Shown one piece after another: positions 60,319 to 64,000 of a stretch of 64,000 bases of DNA. A model generated the notes under the pieces. It made no database searches and was not told the DNA's origin. It was given only the letters and a program-made list of their open reading frames with translations. The translations under genes were made by a program, and so were the position numbers. Each line of letters starts with the position of its first letter. Position 1 is the stretch's first letter. The stretch lies in contig OX457038.1 in assembly GCA_949752735.1 (NCBI GenBank), positions 64,369,705 to 64,433,704 on the forward strand, in the 5' to 3' direction. The stretch comes from Lumbricus terrestris. Its lineage: Eukaryota; Annelida; Clitellata; Crassiclitellata; Lumbricidae.

Positions 60319-61547
60319 GCCAATCACAGATCGTTTCTGATGATGCGTCACGGGTTATGTCTATGCTCTAAATATAAACATATCTATGTTTGGCGCATAT
60401 CTGGGTGGCAGTGATGCCACAGCTGGGTTGTTTCCACTAGATCTGGGTTTTTTGCCTTCGTCAGGGTTTCTGGGTTTTTTGGGTCAAAAATCTGGGTTTA
60501 TTTTGGTGAGTTGACATTTTATATTTTCAACACATATAGTGTACAACAGTAGGACTGTTGACAAAGGATTTAAACGTTAAGTAATGTAATAGTAATGTAA
60601 TAAGACCCATATTATATGTAGGGAAAGGAGATCCTAGGCCCACATAATATAGATATAGCGACGCCCTTGCTGTAGCTGCAACTGGGGTCCACGTGTTCCC
60701 TGCGTGTAGAGAGTGTGTAACCGAGTCAGAATGACTTGCAGAATTAACTCGGCCTGCCCTGGAAAGACAGCGTGTCCCGATTGAGTTGGCAGAGTGCCAG
60801 GCCAATGGTAGTAGCAACGACTGGGGCTGAAGCGTCCCCCAGAACCCTATAAAAGCCCTTTTGCGAAGAACCAAAGCGCCGACTCCCAGATTCTGTATCC
60901 AGGAAGGACCTGCGACTGGTTGAAGTCCGTGCCCGGAGGTAAAAACGATGCTGCCTTCGTCAACCCAGGAATTAAGGACCTGCGTTCCGAAGTGTGAGTA
61001 ACCAACTCCAAGAAGAGTTTAGCGTCTCCTTCGTCGAGAGCAGGATAGTCCTCTTCCGATCCGTTCTACCTCAGGACAGGAGTCCTTAACCGCGTACTCG
61101 GAATGGATAGTCTACAGCGAGATCCCCGCCATTGATCGGGAGTATAAGTTGTTTTCTGTTCCGTTGCCACTGTCAGCCGTAAAACAGGTCTGGACCGGAT
61201 CTAAGGTATGAACAGTAGGAATCATTCGAGTGCTCTGTGAATCCTAAATTCATAGAGAGTTGCCTTTCCCTCCCTATTTTATTAAGATAGAAACGAAGAT
61301 TGTAAGGGATATGTTTTGTCGAAGGTTCGAGTATGAATGAATGCATTACTTTGTTTGCTTAAATAGTTAGTAGTATTAGATTAGAACTTATTTACTCTGC
61401 TTAATAAAATATATAGATAGAAGAGAGCCTTTATTCATATAAATACTTACGTAGAGTAGGAACACTCACCATGGCAACGACCATATATATATATATATAT
61501 AGAAAGAGAGAGATAGAGAGAGATAGGACTCGGGTATGATCGTGTGG

Positions 61548-61633
61548 ACCCAACCCAAATCGAACCCTGACTCCTTCTCTTAGGGAGAAGAAGTTCTGAC
61601 TCCCACGAGCAGCGCTCTTCCACTTAGGCACCT
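61548..61633 (-). repeat. tRNA-like sequence (SINE head)
   Basis: On the minus strand it has GTGCCTAAGTGGAAGAGCGC (box-A-like) and GGTTCGATTTGG (box B). It contains an inverted pair GACTCC...GGAGTC. Poor acceptor-stem pairing argues against a functional tRNA. Confidence 0.45.
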
Positions 61634-61904
61634 TTCGTCAAGAATCACTATTACCCTATCCTTGACCGATCATACGAGTTCGAATATCTCTGGCCATTCA
61701 CGACAGTCGTATCTGTGTCATCCAGGAAAGAGAGGTCCACTAGCTGCTGCAGATGCTTCATTCAAACCCTCTCTGGTAGCGCGGAGAGGGGAGGCATTCA
61801 TTCCCCTTGTCGAGGGCGGATCTAGGGATCGTCTTCGTCAGGGGCTGCACCGGCAAAACACCTACAATATTATGTGAAATTCAATGTAAAATTATTGTGA
61901 TAAT

Positions 61905-62435
61905 ACTTTTCCCCACTAATTTTACTTTTAAACTCCACAATCAAGATCTCACGTTGTCAATTCACAAATAATTTATATAGCTACCTTCCTGAGGACAATC
62001 CTACATTTGAGGCTCTGTGTAGAACGGCGGACGGGAGGCTCTTCGCTGCCCTCCTACTTAATCCAGGACATGTATTAAATCCACTCCTCCCACCATTGAG
62101 GCCCCAGTCTTACTCCATGAGGCCAAGACTACATGACAGAATCATTCCTAGGGCGGACAACCTAACGAGGAAATCATTTTTAACGAGGATGCTTTATCAA
62201 TATTTAAATGTAATACCCTATAAACCAAAGTGCTGCATAAATTGTTTGTCATTAAAAGAAGTTCTTTTTTAAATTTAAAATTTATATTGGATTTGGACTT
62301 AAGGATCTTGTGCTATTCTAAAACACTTTGACATTGATTGAATATAGAAATTATGTACGTTTGTTTATTATACTTTGTATGTACACCAAAATGCGGATAG
62401 CAATTGGTATATTAAAGAATATTCTTATCTTATCT
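61905..62435 (+). pseudogene. LINE ORF2 C-terminus and 3' tail
   Basis: An open frame without start runs to a TAA at 62270-62272. It reads LFAALLLNPGHV, then LRPRLHD-type and RKSFLTRMLYQYLN segments, like the C-terminal end of invertebrate non-LTR reverse transcriptases. The 3' UTR ends in a short TCTTATCTTA repeat at about 62425-62438, as in LINE tails. It is 5'-truncated. Confidence 0.6.
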
Positions 62436-62550
62436 TAGCTGAAGAAGAGCGCTGCACAGAAACAATTTTGACATCTCAAAACAGGTCAGTTCACTCTTCT
62501 CTTCTTGTTTAGCCGTTTTGACATCTATATAACCACATGCATATATATAT

Positions 62551-62607
62551 ATATTCATTCATTCGGACATTTATATAGCGCTCCATAGAGAAAAAAACTA
62601 CTCAGAG
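62551..62607 (-). repeat. SINE 3'-tail fragment with (ATTC)n
   Basis: ATTCATTCATTCGGACATTTATATAGCGCTCC..CTACTCAGAG is the inverse of the common tail module. Confidence 0.6.
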
Positions 62608-63345
62608 TATATATATATATATATATATACAGCTGTACCTCAGGTCAATCCTCTAGTGGTATAACAGCTAGCCTAGTTGTTGCAGAGTAGGCCTAGCAAT
62701 GTTCTAGGTGGTTAAAACGTTGGATTGTTGATGTATTAAGAAAAATTGGCTGCGAACCTCGGACAACTTTAAGAATTCTTCAACTTAAGCCACGTGTGTT
62801 ATAATGTGTGTTTTGTGTTTACAATTCTGATAGGCTCGCCCCGCTGCGCATACGAATATATCGATTAAGCTTATTGTCAGTATGGAAGCCGAGTCGCTCA
62901 CTAATTTAACGATTGATATTTTAAAAGTTGTAATTACATTTTATTCGACTCTTTTCAAGTCTTTTGACGAACATTTTGTTAACCCTCATACGAACAAGCG
63001 AAAAACCAACTTGATTTGAACAAAGTGGTCTAAAATAGCTTATGTATAAATCTGGGGTTTTCTGGGGTTGTTTAGAAAGAATCTGGGTTTATTTCTGAAA
63101 CCTCAGTGGCAACACTGCTGGGTAGTTAGCGCACAAAAAGTAAACAGTTTCGAAGTTTTACTAGTCATTTACAAACTATATTAAATATTTTCAGAAATAT
63201 TAATAATCTTAAATAAGCTAAAGAACACAGTCAGAGTGTCCGATTGCACTTGGTAAATAAACTAAAATAACTTCCCTTGACTGCGACACCTCCCTAGCTG
63301 TTCTCTATTTCATAAACTGTTGAAGACTTTTTCGCTTGATCTCGA

Positions 63346-63402
63346 CTAGGAGTGCCTCTGAGTAGGTACCTTGAAGGGCACTATATAAATTACGATTGAT
63401 TG
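63346..63402 (+). repeat. SINE 3'-tail fragment
   Basis: GTGCCTCTGAGTAGGTACCTTGAAGGGCACTATATAAAT followed by GATTGATTGA. Confidence 0.7.
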
Positions 63403-63881
63403 ATATATAGGCAGAAAGTGTCTGTTAAGGGGGGATTGCTTAAGCTTATCGTAGGCTCTGCAGTCATGCCATTTTTTGTGGAATAACAGATTGACATATA
63501 ATCAGAGTATAATAAATCTTAATTTGATTGCTTACAAATGTTACAAGTTCAGTAGAGAGCATTACGTTAAATGTGATTCAATATTGGTAGAAATATTGCA
63601 GCTTGATAAAAAAATCATCAACTTTTACTTTTCTGGCCGAAGAATTTTTTTTTTCCTCCACCAAAGCCCCAGTTCTTTAGGCCTTCAAGAATGGAAACTA
63701 AACTCCGCCCATGAACGCCACTTTGGACAACCATTCCACAAGTATCTAAGATATGCAGCGAGTTGATATGCTGTGCTTGCAAGAAGGGTTGTCTTCGCAG
63801 ATGCAGATGCATTAAGGCTAACCTGGTATGTATGGCTCTCTGTCAAAGTGATGAAGTGTTCCTGTGTGTGTTGGATGAGTT

Positions 63882-63940
63882 CCTCAGAGTAGGTGTCTTG
63901 AAGGGGCGCTATATAAATATTGATTGATTGATTGATTGAG
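63882..63940 (+). repeat. SINE 3'-tail fragment with (ATTG)n
   Basis: CTCAGAGTAGGTGTCTTGAAGGGGCGCTATATAAAT followed by five ATTG units. This is the best-preserved copy of the tail module here. Confidence 0.75.
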
Positions 63941-64000
63941 TACTAATAATTATGGATCCTTTATTTGTAATTTAACATAAACTGCCTCATAATAATGATG

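Larger units (their letters stand above)
60401..63125. mobile_element. hAT-like element E with near-perfect 8-bp target duplication
   Basis: The body is 60409-63117 (2709 bp). The ends CAGTGATGCCAC and, inverted, CAGTGTTGCCAC are flanked by CTGGGTGG and CTGGGTAG (7 of 8 identical). CTGGGTTT runs lie inside both ends, as in the MITE at 136-504. A LINE 3' end and a SINE tail lie inside. Confidence 0.65.
63126..64000. other. right flank with two SINE tails
   Basis: Two copies of the tail module lie at 63346-63402 (GGGCACTATATAAAT) and 63882-63940 (GGGGCGCTATATAAAT followed by ATTGATTG repeats). The open frames at 63476-63812 have no recognised similarity. Confidence 0.5.

Noticed and set aside
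59918..60351. Repeat proteins of 140, 131 and 105 aa; also considered as a CRISPR-like array
   Set aside because: A 21-bp palindromic satellite is open on both strands; there are no unique spacers, so it is not CRISPR.
17629..61633. Functional tRNA genes at the tRNA-like sites
   Set aside because: Box A and B are recognisable, but acceptor stems and anticodon arms do not pair convincingly; they are best explained as SINE heads.

Overview
This looks like nuclear DNA of a metazoan, most likely a marine invertebrate deuterostome and probably an echinoderm. Reasons: genes split by kilobase introns with GT..AG borders, many microsatellites and MITEs, tRNA-derived SINEs, and very frequent TAGGCCTA-type octamers, which I associate with echinoderm genomes. 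The species cannot be read from the sequence. There is no bacterial-style operon, CRISPR array or rRNA.

Two protein genes are supported and they point towards each other. (1) Plus strand, 1444-4176: a single 910-codon exon for a nuclear protein. Its central helical domain resembles the LEDGF/HRP2 integrase-binding domain (TFIIS N-terminal superfamily), and its C-terminal tail carries a row of SUMO-consensus sites. (2) Minus strand, 44344 down to 7330: a seven-exon gene assembled here by hand from splice sites, reading phase and protein similarity. It encodes a 544-aa membrane protein with a signal peptide, two SUEL-type (galactose/rhamnose-binding) lectin domains, a stalk, one membrane helix of the EVA1/FAM176 type and a Ser-Pro-rich cytoplasmic tail. 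This is the architecture of EVA1C. Intron 1 is about 28.8 kb and holds most of the repeats in the middle of the window.

Layout: 128-512 hAT-like MITE with 8-bp target duplication; 1.4-4.2 kb IBD-like gene; 4.2-7.3 kb convergent 3' ends; 7.3-15.5 kb exons 7 to 2 of the EVA1C-like gene; 15.5-44.25 kb intron 1, containing SINEs, LINE relics, two TIR elements (25.8-27.3 kb), a CpG-rich patch near 25.1-25.7 kb, and polypyrimidine and microsatellite tracts; 44.25-45.2 kb signal-peptide exon and CpG-rich 5' region; 45-51 kb intergenic repeats with a perfect-stem hairpin near 50.0 kb; 51.4-63.1 kb a transposon cluster.

The transposon cluster is the most unusual part. Two hAT copies (51381-52534 and 52960-56253) each keep exact 8-bp target duplications. 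The second copy contains another TIR element (53045-55151) that carries 14 tandem units of about 76 bp, eight of them with a perfect CRE/ATF palindrome TGACGTCA, plus self-complementary TCGA-rich arrays at its ends. A third hAT-type element (56678-59930) holds a nested Tc1/mariner MITE. A palindromic 21-bp satellite (about 60045-60318) and a fourth hAT-like element (60409-63117) with a LINE 3' end follow.
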